Origin: JADJSS01 sp046329815 | GTDB taxonomy: Bacteria > Bacteroidota > Bacteroidia > Chitinophagales > JADIYW01 | Length of the DNA stretch: 64,000 nt | Reading direction: 5' to 3' | NCBI GenBank assembly: GCA_046329815.1 | Contig: JAXLTY010000001.1 | Coordinates: 124,001 to 188,000, forward strand | Position numbers and translations under genes: made by a program | The notes under the pieces: model-generated | The model's input: the letters and a program-made list of their open reading frames with translations, nothing else | Told to the model about the DNA's origin: nothing | The model's database searches: none | Shown: in pieces, positions 34,051-42,359 of the stretch | Numbering within the stretch: position 1 is the stretch's first letter | How the letters are laid out: each line of letters starts with the position of its first letter

Positions 34051-34632
34051 ATGGAAATACAGGAAGCAAAAGATAAAGTATGTGCAGCAGGTTTGCAATT
34101 GCTCAAAGAAGGTTTGGTTGCAAGAACCTGGGGCAATGTCAGTATCAAAGTAAATGACAAACAAATGGTGATTACGCCAAGTGGCAGAAAATATGAAGAG
34201 TTGACGCCAAACGATATGGTGCTGGTTGATATTTATACCTTGAAATACGAAGGCAATATCAAACCATCTTCTGAGCTAAAACTGCATTGCGAAGTATATA
34301 AGACACGACCACATATCAATGCAGTTATCCATACACATCAGTTGTTTGCTTCTATTGTTGCATCTGCACGACGTGATGTTGTTGTATTGAATGAAGAACA
34401 TCAGCAAATATTAGGTGCTAAAATTATTAAAGCTGCACCTTACGCATTGCCGAATACTAAAAAGATAACCGTTGATACTGCAAAAGCAATTGAGCAATCC
34501 AATGCTGCGTTAATGTCCAATCATGGTGTAGTTTGTATTGGAAAGAATTTGGAAGATGTTTTTAATGTTGCACGAACGTTAGAAAATGCCTGTGAATTAT
34601 TTATTCAATCCGAAAAACAAAAAAGCGCATAA
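34051..34632 (+). CDS. Class II aldolase/adducin family protein (fuculose-phosphate aldolase-like)
   Basis: The 193-residue protein keeps all residues of the zinc site and catalysis: E75 in SSELKLH, H94 and H96 in AVIHTHQ, H158 in SNHGV. The N-terminal TWGNVS (26-31) and TPSGRKYE (42-49) bind substrate phosphate. It should split a phosphorylated ketose into dihydroxyacetone phosphate and an aldehyde, or epimerise one. It is third in the operon. Confidence 0.9.
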   Translation: MEIQEAKDKVCAAGLQLLKEGLVARTWGNVSIKVNDKQMVITPSGRKYEELTPNDMVLVDIYTLKYEGNIKPSSELKLHCEVYKTRPHINAVIHTHQLFASIVASARRDVVVLNEEHQQILGAKIIKAAPYALPNTKKITVDTAKAIEQSNAALMSNHGVVCIGKNLEDVFNVARTLENACELFIQSEKQKSA

Positions 34633-34652
34633 GAATTGACAAACACGCATCG

Positions 34653-34717
34653 CGTCATTGCGAACGAAGTGAAGCAATCTTATAATAAAATAGATTGCTT
34701 CGTACCTCGCAATGATG
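34653..34717. repeat. REP-like palindromic repeat between the two aldolase-type genes
   Basis: An inverted repeat with outer arms CGTCATTGCGAACGAAG / CTTCGTACCTCGCAATGATG and inner arms AAGCAATCTTAT / AATAGATTGCTT. It is the same family as 14199-14264. It lies in the 104-bp gap between the active and degenerate aldolase genes and could act as an mRNA stabiliser or attenuator. Confidence 0.85.
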
Positions 34718-34736
34718 ACAAGAATAAAAACAAGAC

Positions 34737-35339
34737 ATGAACAAACAACAAGACATACAAACTACTCTAACTGCATCAAATTATTTTGAACAACAAAGTG
34801 CCGGTTACAAAACCTGGGGCAAGGTTGATGTGTTACAAATTGCTGTTCGTCAGCCGAACAATCAGTATTTGTTGACAGATTCAAGCAAACCACTTTCAGC
34901 TATACAAGAAAACGATATTCAGTTATTGAATGACACTAATTCTATTTTCAAACAAATATTTTCCAAACGAAAAAACATCAATGTTATTTTGATCACGCAA
35001 CAAGAATATGCATCACAGGTAAAAGAAGAAATACCGCCGATATTAGATGATCAGGCACAATTACTTGGCGTTACTGTTCGAGTAGCTAAAAATGATAATG
35101 CTATTTTACATTCTATCAATAATCGCTTCGCTTCTATCCTGCCAAATAAACAAAGCATCTGCATCGGCGCAACGCTGGAAGATGCCTATGTTGCTGCGCA
35201 ATTACTCGAAAAAACATCGAAAGCATTTATCGAAGCAAAAGTATTAGGCGGCTCGAAATCCATCAACAAAATTGAAGCATGGCTGATGCAGAAATTCTAC
35301 CAGTTTAAATATTCAAAAGAAGCGAGTAAGAACAAATAA
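34737..35339 (+). CDS. Degenerate class II aldolase paralogue, metal site lost
   Basis: The 200-residue protein aligns by eye with the class II aldolase encoded 104 bp upstream. KTWGKV (25-30) matches its RTWGNV, and CIGATLEDAYVAAQLLEKTSK (142-162) matches CIGKNLEDVFNVARTLENA. The zinc histidines are gone: HTH is replaced by ITQQ (86-89) and NHG by NKQ (137-139), and the catalytic Glu region is not conserved. It is open and not frameshifted, so it is probably a retained structural or regulatory partner rather than a recent pseudogene. It ends 4 bp before the convergent esterase. Confidence 0.7.
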   Translation: MNKQQDIQTTLTASNYFEQQSAGYKTWGKVDVLQIAVRQPNNQYLLTDSSKPLSAIQENDIQLLNDTNSIFKQIFSKRKNINVILITQQEYASQVKEEIPPILDDQAQLLGVTVRVAKNDNAILHSINNRFASILPNKQSICIGATLEDAYVAAQLLEKTSKAFIEAKVLGGSKSINKIEAWLMQKFYQFKYSKEASKNK

Positions 35340-35343
35340 GAAG

Positions 35344-36582
35344 CTACTCGATCAGTATTTTGCCAATTTGTGTTTGTTGTGTTCTTTCATTCGTCAACTG
35401 AATAATGTAAGTACCACTTGTCAAACCAATATCTTTGGATGATAATAATTTACCGGTAAACACCGTGCGATACACTTCTTTTCCTGAAATATCTCTGATA
35501 GAAATTGTTTGTCCGACAAAATCTTTCAAACCATCTAAATAGAATATATCATCTGTTGGATTTGGATATACTTTTACTTTTTCTACCGTATTATTTCTAA
35601 TAGCGGTTGGTGTTGAGTTGCACAATTCGTGAATAAAAAACTCTTTCATGTACCAAACCGTGCTATCAAAAAACGGCTGCACCACTGTACCAAAAAAATC
35701 AGAAGAATAAGATGTATGACCGTTGTCAGGTATGATGTAAAAAGGATTGTAAATACCTAATTGCTGTGCTTTAGCATGCAATACATTGCTTCCGTCAACT
35801 TCCATTAAAAACGGAATGCTGTAAGGTCTGCCACGGTTGAACGGAATTTCCGGATCGTAAATATTATGTACACTCAAAAACGGTGTATGATTATTATCCA
35901 TATAACTTTTGTCGCCTAACGCACCATTTACATTCACCACACCTTTTATTTTTTTTCCAAAATCTATAAAATCATACGTGCCAAAAACACCACCGATTTG
36001 GTTTAATGCAGCTTTCCAATCCGGATTCAAATTATCAGTAGAATCTAAATAAACAGTATGCATCACATTGAATGCGCCGGCGCTGCCACCGCATAAAAAT
36101 ATTTTTGTCGTATCAATTCTGAATGGATTGGAACTGTCGCGCGCAGAATTGAAAAAATATTGTACCAATTTTTTAGTGTCCTGCACACCGCGGCCAACTG
36201 CTTTCAGCATTTTATCCTGAAATAATAAAGAAACAAAAGATGCTTCTAAACGATAGGTTGCCGAAGAAAAAACATAACCGCGTTTGGCAAATTCTTCGCC
36301 AAGTGCAACCTGGCTTTGATAATCTTTAGTGCCTGTCCAGTAAGCTCCGCCGTGCATAAAAATAATCAACGGACGCAATTGCATCGTATCATTTTTCGGC
36401 TCATAAACATCCATTAAAACATTTTGGTAATAGCCGGCTGAGTTGGCTGCATAATTAAAAGAAATATTTTTGGTACGAGTAAATTCCGTAAAAACTTTAT
36501 CATCGAATCGTCCGCCGTTGCATTGTGCAGAAGAGAAATTACTCCATAAAGAAATACATAATAAAATGTAGATGTTTTTCAT
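35344..36582 (-). CDS. T9SS-secreted alpha/beta-hydrolase (carboxylesterase/peptidase-like)
   Basis: The 412-residue protein has a signal peptide (MKNIYILLCISLWSNFSSA-Q) and a hydrolase domain. Its motifs are oxyanion HGGAYWTG (77-84), nucleophile Ser in LCGGSAGAFN (about 164-173), and catalytic His in DNGHTSY near 288. The last ~75 residues are a type A T9SS sorting domain (VYPNPTDDIFYL, then GTYIIQLTNE). The enzyme is therefore expected at the cell surface or in the medium, acting on acyl esters. It is monocistronic. Confidence 0.85.
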   Translation of the reverse strand: MKNIYILLCISLWSNFSSAQCNGGRFDDKVFTEFTRTKNISFNYAANSAGYYQNVLMDVYEPKNDTMQLRPLIIFMHGGAYWTGTKDYQSQVALGEEFAKRGYVFSSATYRLEASFVSLLFQDKMLKAVGRGVQDTKKLVQYFFNSARDSSNPFRIDTTKIFLCGGSAGAFNVMHTVYLDSTDNLNPDWKAALNQIGGVFGTYDFIDFGKKIKGVVNVNGALGDKSYMDNNHTPFLSVHNIYDPEIPFNRGRPYSIPFLMEVDGSNVLHAKAQQLGIYNPFYIIPDNGHTSYSSDFFGTVVQPFFDSTVWYMKEFFIHELCNSTPTAIRNNTVEKVKVYPNPTDDIFYLDGLKDFVGQTISIRDISGKEVYRTVFTGKLLSSKDIGLTSGTYIIQLTNERTQQTQIGKILIE

Positions 36583-36689
36583 GTGTGTATTTTATGATTT
36601 TATAAGTGTACATGAAATATCCATTCACATTGAAGTTTAATACGGAAGAACTCAGGATATTTCATAAAGTTAAGATACAAAGAAATATC

Positions 36690-37475
36690 TTATCTTTCAC
36701 TGTTTCCGACTTTAATCTGCTGCATGTCGTCTAATGCAGCCGGATAGATCTGTTTTCGGAAAGAGCTGCCTTTGTCTTTTGCATAACCGGCAAAAGAACG
36801 CTTGATAGCAACCGCTAAATCATAATCGCTGGTGCGTTGCAAATATTCGTATGGCATATTTAAGAAGCTGATAAAACGATCATATTCTTCTTCATCCAAA
36901 TCGATAATATTGTAACTATTGTACAAGCGGAATAAATCTTTTAATACAATACGCTTTGCTTCTTCTGTTTCTAACTTCGATGCCAGTCGTTTTTCTTTTT
37001 CTTTTTTGCTGAATAATTCATATAAATAAGAAAGCGGATTCGTCATTGGCCGTGCATCCGGATTGATGTCAGTATTCTTTACATACAACGAGTTTATCGT
37101 TTGCCTGATCTGCTGATGTGTGCGTATAGCATTGATCTGTACTTCATTCAATTCCAACGGAATTTTATTTAAAACGATTGTTACAAAATATTCGCTTTTC
37201 AAAGCGGAATCGCGCAGGTTTAATTTAGTTGGTGTGTAACCGCTTTTTAATATCGTCAGTGAATCTGACTTTAAAATAGTGGTAGAAAAGATGCCATCTT
37301 TTGAAGAAGAAAAGCCAAGTTGCAACCTGCGATTTGCAATATCTGCAAATGGAACTGCATTACCGTTTTCATCGATAATTTTTGCCGTTACTTTAACCGT
37401 ATTTTGTTGTGCAAAGACTGCACCGGCAAAAAAACAAATCCATATTAGTGTTAGTGTAAAAAATCGCACATACAA
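36690..37475 (-). CDS. Exported protein with carboxypeptidase regulatory-like domain
   Basis: The 261-residue protein has a signal peptide (MYVRFFTLTLIWICFFAGAVFA-Q). A CarboxypepD_reg-like beta-sandwich follows at about 25-110: VKVTAKIIDENGNAVPFADI, FSSSKDGIFSTTI and LTILKSGYTPTKLNL. A helical region (about 120-261) with a charged KKEKEKRLASKLE tract completes it. The same layout occurs in many Bacteroidota periplasmic proteins of unknown function. It is divergent from the ECF sigma gene, 154 bp away. Confidence 0.75.
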   Translation of the reverse strand: MYVRFFTLTLIWICFFAGAVFAQQNTVKVTAKIIDENGNAVPFADIANRRLQLGFSSSKDGIFSTTILKSDSLTILKSGYTPTKLNLRDSALKSEYFVTIVLNKIPLELNEVQINAIRTHQQIRQTINSLYVKNTDINPDARPMTNPLSYLYELFSKKEKEKRLASKLETEEAKRIVLKDLFRLYNSYNIIDLDEEEYDRFISFLNMPYEYLQRTSDYDLAVAIKRSFAGYAKDKGSSFRKQIYPAALDDMQQIKVGNSER

Positions 37476-37595
37476 AAATACAATTATTAAAAAAAATGCT
37501 GTTAAAAAATAGGTTAAATTATGTTGTTATGCGGTGAACAGATTGGCAAACAAAAAAATGGCACTTCTATCAAACCATATTTATTTTCAAAATAT

Positions 37596-37626
37596 TTTGT
37601 ACTTATAATGCAATTATATATTTTTA
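37596..37626 (+). promoter_or_regulatory. Candidate promoter of the ECF sigma gene
   Basis: TTTG at 37596-37599 and TATTTTTA at 37619-37626 are separated by 19 bp, close to the TTTG-N19-TAnnTTTG consensus with the last base off. The sigma gene ATG follows 3 bp later, implying a very short leader. Confidence 0.45.
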
Positions 37627-37629
37627 GCA

Positions 37630-38193
37630 GTGAAAATGGAATCGCTAACAGCATATACTGATGAACAATTAATCGTATTTTATAAAGAAAAAGACGATGC
37701 TGTTTATGTTGGTGAATTATATAAACGCTATTCTACATTGGTGTATGGTTTGAGTTATAAATACTTCAAGAACGATGCAGATGCACAGGAAGCTGTTTCT
37801 GATATATTCGAACATCTATTCGAAAAATTAAAAACACAGGAAATCAGTTTCTTTAAATCATGGTTGTACACATTGTCCAAAAATCGTTTATTACGAAAAA
37901 TTGAACAAAATAACTTAATGAAAATCAACGAATTAGAAAATAATTCAGAAAGATTTATGGAAAATGACACCTCTGTGTATCTTAATAATGCAGAAGAAAA
38001 AAATGAACTACTGCAAAAAGCGCTAAGCAACTTAAACGAAGAGCAAAGAACGTGCATTGAATTGTTTTATTACCAGCGGAAAACATACCAAGAAGTTGCT
38101 TCCATAACCGGCTACGATCTGAATAAAGTAAAAAGTGCTATTCAGAATGGGAAACGAAATTTAAAAATTTTTATGGAAGAAAAACAACAGTAA
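37630..38193 (+). CDS. RNA polymerase ECF-type sigma factor
   Basis: The 187-residue protein is a sigma-70 family member of the extracytoplasmic-function group. Region 2 is at about 20-85 (YKRYSTLVYGLSYKYFKNDADAQEAVSDIFEHLF, split by eye) and region 4 at about 120-180 (LNEEQRTCIELFYYQRKTYQ, then VKSAIQNGKRNLK). It is immediately followed (1 bp) by an anti-sigma-like membrane protein, so the two probably form a regulatory pair responding to an envelope signal. Confidence 0.88.
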   Translation: MKMESLTAYTDEQLIVFYKEKDDAVYVGELYKRYSTLVYGLSYKYFKNDADAQEAVSDIFEHLFEKLKTQEISFFKSWLYTLSKNRLLRKIEQNNLMKINELENNSERFMENDTSVYLNNAEEKNELLQKALSNLNEEQRTCIELFYYQRKTYQEVASITGYDLNKVKSAIQNGKRNLKIFMEEKQQ

Positions 38194-38194
38194 A

Positions 38195-38950
38195 ATGAAC
38201 ACTGAATTAATTAAAAAGTATTTGGCAAACGAGCTTTCGAATGATGAAAGGTATGCGTTTGAACTGGAAATGGAAAACGATCCGTTTTTGAGAGATGCCG
38301 TCGATGGATTTGAAATGGCTGCGTCAGACAATAATCAATGGTCGATAGACAAGACTGAAGAAAATCTGCATCAGGAAATTGACAAAAAAGTGATGGAAAT
38401 ACAATCTGATAAGAAAGTTATTACTATGAGCTTTTTTAAGTATGCAGCGGCTGCCTGTGTAATTGGTCTTGTTGCTTTGGCTACATGGCGTTTCGGTTTT
38501 CAAAAGAACGGAATCGATGAACAGGCATTGTACGCTGCAAATTTCAAACCACTAACGCATCCTGATGGAATCGTTCGCGGCGAGTATGACACTACACTTG
38601 AAACCAAAGCTGCCGAAGCTTATGAAAAAGAAGATTATTTCGGCGCTGTCAATTATTATCAGAAATTAGTCTCGGCAAATCCGGAAAACACTAAAAATAA
38701 TTTGTTCTTGGCGATTAGTTTTATGGCAACCAATCAACCGAAAAAAGCGATAGATGTTCTGTCAAAAATTACTGCTTCTGAAGAATTTCATTTTGATATA
38801 CAATGGTATTTAGCACTGGCTTATCTTAAAAATAAAGACTTGCCAAATGCGCAGGTTTATTTTCAAAATACTGCAAAAGAAGAAAATTATTATCAGCAAC
38901 AATCAAAAGCTATTCTGGAAAAATTAGATGGTAAAGTAGCGATGAAATGA
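38195..38950 (+). CDS. Single-pass membrane protein with TPR tail, probable anti-sigma factor
   Basis: The 251-residue protein has a cytoplasmic N-terminal domain (IKKYLANELSNDERYAFELEME, as in anti-sigma and Bacteroidota NERE-type proteins), one membrane helix at about 80-98 (FFKYAAAACVIGLVALATW), and a periplasmic part with about three TPR-like units (AYEKEDYFGAVNYYQKL; AISFMATNQPKKAIDVL; ALAYLKNKDLPNAQVYF). It follows the ECF sigma gene by 1 bp. I infer that it binds the sigma factor through its N-terminus and senses the envelope through the TPR domain. Confidence 0.7.
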   Translation: MNTELIKKYLANELSNDERYAFELEMENDPFLRDAVDGFEMAASDNNQWSIDKTEENLHQEIDKKVMEIQSDKKVITMSFFKYAAAACVIGLVALATWRFGFQKNGIDEQALYAANFKPLTHPDGIVRGEYDTTLETKAAEAYEKEDYFGAVNYYQKLVSANPENTKNNLFLAISFMATNQPKKAIDVLSKITASEEFHFDIQWYLALAYLKNKDLPNAQVYFQNTAKEENYYQQQSKAILEKLDGKVAMK

Positions 38951-38979
38951 GCATGAAATATTTTAGCTAACTTTACATC

Positions 38980-40227
38980 ATGAAATTTTCAGATTACAGC
39001 ATTGCATATGATATCAAAGATAATTTAGAAAAGCTTGGTTTTCGGCGACCAACTGATATTCAATTCAAGTCAATTCCTGCCATTATGCGCGGCGAAGATG
39101 TATTGGCAATTGCACAAACAGGTACAGGCAAAACTGCGGCCTTTGCTATTCCAATTATTAACCAAATTCACGAAAGAAAAAAAGTCAGCAGAGCCGACAA
39201 AGTGCGTTGCATAGTAATGGTTCCCACGCACGAACTGGCTTTGCAATTAAAAGAAGTTTTTGATTCTATTTCCGATGGAATGCGTATAAAAACACTCTGT
39301 ATTTTTGGTGGTGTCGAACAACAACCGCAAATCGATGCGTTGTATCAAGGAACTGATATTGTGATTGCAACACCAGGCAGAATGTTCGACTTGGTAAGTC
39401 AGGGCTTTTTAAAATTAGACAAGATCGATTATTTAATTTTAGATGAAGCTGACCACATGCTGGATTTAGGTTTTATCAAAGATATTCAGGATATGCTGCG
39501 CTTTTTGCCAAAACATCGTCAAACGCTTTTCTTTTCAGCAACGATCAATGAAAAGATAAAAAAATTAGCGTATTCATTAGTTACCAATCCGATTCGCATT
39601 CAGATTTCACCAAAAGATCCGGTGGCAAAAAACATACAACATGCTGTCGCTTATATTGAAATGGATGATAAGCGTTTCTTTTTAGAAAGTATTATCAAAG
39701 AACATCCTGAAAATAAAATTTTGGTTTTTGTAAGAACAAAAGTGCGTGCTGAACGTGTTGCAAAAGCAATGGAAAGAGTGAATATCAAAACACTGACAAT
39801 GCACAGCGACAAAGAACAAAGCGAGCGATTGAAAGTATTGGATCAATTTAAAAAAGGAACAATAAAAATTTTAATCGCCACTGATATTAACGCGCGCGGC
39901 ATCGATATTCCGAATGTAGATTATGTCATCAATTATGATTTGCCGGAACAAGCGGAAAACTATGTACATCGCGTTGGACGAACCGGTCGCGGTGATAAAA
40001 AAGGACAGGCAGTTTCGTTTTGCAGTACGGAAGAATTACCTGTTTTAAAAGAAATTGAAACGTATTTAGATAAGCCAATTCATGTATTGGAAATCGACAA
40101 ACAACTTTATAAAGCAACTTTGGAATTTTATGGAAATGACAATGTCGTAAAAGAAGATTTGCAGGCATTGCTGTTACAAGCCGAACAAGAAGAAGCATTT
40201 TACAAAAAGAAGAAAAAGAAAAAATAA
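38980..40227 (+). CDS. DEAD-box RNA helicase
   Basis: The 415-residue protein has the canonical motif order: F-x17-Q motif RRPTDIQFKSIP, I AQTGTGKTAAF, Ia PTHELALQ, II DEAD, III SAT, IV VFVRTK, V TDINARGIDI and VI HRVGRTGRG. A short lysine-rich tail (KKKKKK) ends the protein. It remodels RNA duplexes with ATP, as RhlE/CsdA-type helicases do in ribosome assembly and cold adaptation; the tail is of the basic kind found in RhlE. It is followed by a terminator shared with the convergent OsmC gene. Confidence 0.92.
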   Translation: MKFSDYSIAYDIKDNLEKLGFRRPTDIQFKSIPAIMRGEDVLAIAQTGTGKTAAFAIPIINQIHERKKVSRADKVRCIVMVPTHELALQLKEVFDSISDGMRIKTLCIFGGVEQQPQIDALYQGTDIVIATPGRMFDLVSQGFLKLDKIDYLILDEADHMLDLGFIKDIQDMLRFLPKHRQTLFFSATINEKIKKLAYSLVTNPIRIQISPKDPVAKNIQHAVAYIEMDDKRFFLESIIKEHPENKILVFVRTKVRAERVAKAMERVNIKTLTMHSDKEQSERLKVLDQFKKGTIKILIATDINARGIDIPNVDYVINYDLPEQAENYVHRVGRTGRGDKKGQAVSFCSTEELPVLKEIETYLDKPIHVLEIDKQLYKATLEFYGNDNVVKEDLQALLLQAEQEEAFYKKKKKKK

Positions 40228-40241
40228 TTTAAAAAAAGAAA

Positions 40242-40278
40242 TAGAATCAAGAGTCTTGCTTCCTGACTCTTGATTCTA
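40242..40278. terminator. Heptad-built hairpin terminator between helicase and OsmC genes
   Basis: A perfect 14-bp stem (TAGAATCAAGAGTC at 40242-40255, complement 40265-40278) with a 9-nt loop lies 14 bp after the helicase stop and 9 bp before the OsmC stop. Both arms are written in 7-bp steps (GAATCAA-type), matching the tandem heptad repeats elsewhere in the window. An A-rich tract precedes it and supplies T's on the minus strand, while the plus-strand T run is weak, so it is better for the OsmC gene. Confidence 0.65.
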
Positions 40279-40287
40279 AGTGTCTAT

Positions 40288-40722
40288 TTATTTCAATTTT
40301 GCCGACAATGTAATCGGAACACTGCTTAATGCTTTTGAAACCGGACAACCTGCTTTCGCTGCATTTGCCAATTCCAAAAATTTATCTTCTGAAATTTCAG
40401 GAACAGATGCTTCCAAATCTAAATGGATGCCGGTGAATTCAAAACCTGCTTCCAGTTTTTCAATTGTTACGGTTGCGTTGGTTTTAATTTCTGTTGGAAC
40501 AAAACCTGCATTTGATAATTGAAAACTCAACGCCATGCTGAAACAACCTGCATGCGCTGCTGCAATCAATTCTTCAGGATTCGTGCCGTCTGTGCCTTCT
40601 TCATTTTTAAAACGTGCGGCAAATGAATAAGGTGTATTATTCAAAACACCACTTACTGAAGTTAAACTTCCTGTACCTTCTAAACCTGTGCCATTCCAAA
40701 TGGCTGTTGCTTTTCTGCGCAT
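40288..40722 (-). CDS. osmC: OsmC-type peroxiredoxin-like hydroperoxide reductase
   Basis: The 144-residue protein has the OsmC fold with both redox cysteines: C60 in AAAHAGCFSMA and C126 in AKAGCPVSKAL, spaced as in OsmC rather than Ohr. N-terminal WNGTGLEGTGSLTS (9-22) contains the glycine-rich start of the family. It reduces organic hydroperoxides using dithiol donors in the cytoplasm. It is downstream in the same direction as the SDR gene (40 bp gap), so the two may be co-transcribed. Confidence 0.9.
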   Translation of the reverse strand: MRRKATAIWNGTGLEGTGSLTSVSGVLNNTPYSFAARFKNEEGTDGTNPEELIAAAHAGCFSMALSFQLSNAGFVPTEIKTNATVTIEKLEAGFEFTGIHLDLEASVPEISEDKFLELANAAKAGCPVSKALSSVPITLSAKLK

Positions 40723-40762
40723 AATTTTTGTTTTTGTATTGATTAATTTAAAAATTTCTGTT

Positions 40763-41446
40763 TTAAATATCGCCTAACTGTGGACGAATGACTACATCTT
40801 CAACAACCGAAAATGCAGAAAGTTGAGTGATTGAATAAATTAAATCAGCAATATCTGAAGGTTTTGAGAAACGGCTTTCCGGCAGATCCGATCCAGACCA
40901 TGAATCAGTTAAAGTTGCACCAGGCAAGATAGATGTTACTTTGATATTGTATTCTTTCAATTCTTCGCGCAGGCATTTCGAAAAACCTAGCAGAGCAAAT
41001 TTGGAAATAGAATAGCTGCCGCCATTCGGATATGCTTTGATACTCGCGACTGAACACATATTAAAAATATAACCATTTTTCTGTTCGATAAATTTCGGAA
41101 CTAATTTCTGTGTAAGATAATAGGCACTATATAGATTTGTTTCTATCATTTTTTCCAGAATTCCTGCTTCTTCATTATGTACGCTTCCTGGCAGAAAAAC
41201 ACCTGCATTATTGATCAGAACATCAATGGTATCAAACGTTTGTAACACAAAATCAGCAAATTTCTGCACATCACTTTTTATAGAAACATCACAAACAAAA
41301 GTTATAATTTCAGGAAACTGTTTTTGCAATTCGGCTAATTTGTCAGGATTGCTCGAACAAATCACAACAGTATGATTTTCTGCAATAAATTTTTCTGCAA
41401 TTGCTTTACCAATTCCGCGGCTCGCACCGGTAATCACTATGTTCAT
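40763..41446 (-). CDS. Short-chain dehydrogenase/reductase (classical SDR)
   Basis: I use the ATG at 41446 (MNIVITGASRGIGKAI), 227 residues. The frame is open to 41521, but the extra 25 residues are coded by a heptanucleotide repeat. Motifs: TGASRGIG cofactor loop, NNAG at about 84-87, catalytic Ser in CSVAS and Y-x-x-x-K (YSISK). NAD(P)H-dependent carbonyl reduction is expected; the substrate is unknown. It is followed by osmC. Confidence 0.88.
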   Translation of the reverse strand: MNIVITGASRGIGKAIAEKFIAENHTVVICSSNPDKLAELQKQFPEIITFVCDVSIKSDVQKFADFVLQTFDTIDVLINNAGVFLPGSVHNEEAGILEKMIETNLYSAYYLTQKLVPKFIEQKNGYIFNMCSVASIKAYPNGGSYSISKFALLGFSKCLREELKEYNIKVTSILPGATLTDSWSGSDLPESRFSKPSDIADLIYSITQLSAFSVVEDVVIRPQLGDI

Positions 41447-41480
41447 ATTTCTCAGTTTTTCGCATGTAAAAAATCTATTA

Positions 41481-41508
41481 TGATTCTTACATCTTGATTC
41501 TTGTTTCT
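41481..41508. repeat. Heptanucleotide tandem repeat upstream of the SDR gene
   Basis: Four consecutive 7-mers (TGATTCT, TACATCT, TGATTCT, TGTTTCT) lie in the 120-bp divergent gap between the SDR and mlaE genes. Confidence 0.8.
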
Positions 41509-41541
41509 TTTTGAATGTCATAAAAATACACTATTTTTATC

Positions 41542-41557
41542 CGATTTTTAAAAATCG
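41542..41557. promoter_or_regulatory. 16-bp perfect palindrome upstream of mlaE
   Basis: CGATTTTTAAAAATCG is a perfect palindrome 9 bp before the mlaE ATG. It could be an operator or simply a small hairpin covering the ribosome-binding region; no protein partner is suggested. Confidence 0.4.
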
Positions 41558-41566
41558 AACCTATAA

Positions 41567-42331
41567 ATGGCAGAATACATTCAAGCATCAGGCGGACCGT
41601 TGTTTCATATTGGCAGATACATCTTAATGATAAAAAGATGTTTTGTCAAACCAGAGCGCGCTGCGATGTATTGGAAAGAAACATTGGTGCAGATGAATAA
41701 TATCGGTGTTGGGTCATTAATGATTATCTTATTAATTTCATTTTTTATAGGCGCAGTTTCAGCCGTACAATTTGCCTACAACTTATCTGCATCAATGGTT
41801 CCAATGGCTTATGTTGGATTGATTGTCAAAGAATCTATGATCTTAGAATTAGCGCCAACAGTTTCCTGCCTGATTTTAGCCGGAAAAGTTGGTTCAAACT
41901 TAGCATCGGAATTAGGCACTATGCGTTTAACAGAACAAATCGATGCATTGGAAATTATGGGTGTGAATACGATTTCATACCTTATCGGACCAAAATTAGC
42001 GGCTGCAATTACGATGATTCCATTGTTGGTTATAATAGCTGCCTGTTCAGGAATATATGGCGGCATGTTAGCAGGTTCGTTTTCAGGTTATGTTTCTTCA
42101 ACTGATTACATACAAGGTGTTTTGATGTTCTTTGTTCCTTATAATATTAAAGTGATGTTGATAAAATCCGTTGTGTTCGGTTTTGTATTAACTTCAATTT
42201 CCTGTTATCAAGGATTTTATTCGCACGGTAGCGCGATAGAAATTGGAAAAGCAAGTACGCGCGCCGTAGTATTAAGTTGCGTAATGGTATTATTTGCCGA
42301 TTTGGTTTTAACATGGTTATTATTAAAATAA
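41567..42331 (+). CDS. mlaE: MlaE-family ABC permease
   Basis: The 254-residue membrane protein has five or six helices and the MlaE/DUF140 core: LIVKESMILELAPTVSCLILAGKVG (about 85-109), GSNLASELGTMRLTEQIDALEIMGVN (109-134) and a C-terminal S-H-G-x-A-I-E-I-G-K-A-S-T-R-A-V pattern (222-237). It forms the permease for MCE-linked phospholipid or lipid transport between the membranes. MlaF follows 28 bp later, but no MCE substrate-binding gene (MlaD) lies next to them. Confidence 0.9.
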   Translation: MAEYIQASGGPLFHIGRYILMIKRCFVKPERAAMYWKETLVQMNNIGVGSLMIILLISFFIGAVSAVQFAYNLSASMVPMAYVGLIVKESMILELAPTVSCLILAGKVGSNLASELGTMRLTEQIDALEIMGVNTISYLIGPKLAAAITMIPLLVIIAACSGIYGGMLAGSFSGYVSSTDYIQGVLMFFVPYNIKVMLIKSVVFGFVLTSISCYQGFYSHGSAIEIGKASTRAVVLSCVMVLFADLVLTWLLLK

Positions 42332-42359
42332 TCTTTATTCAGTTTTATAGTAAAACAAC

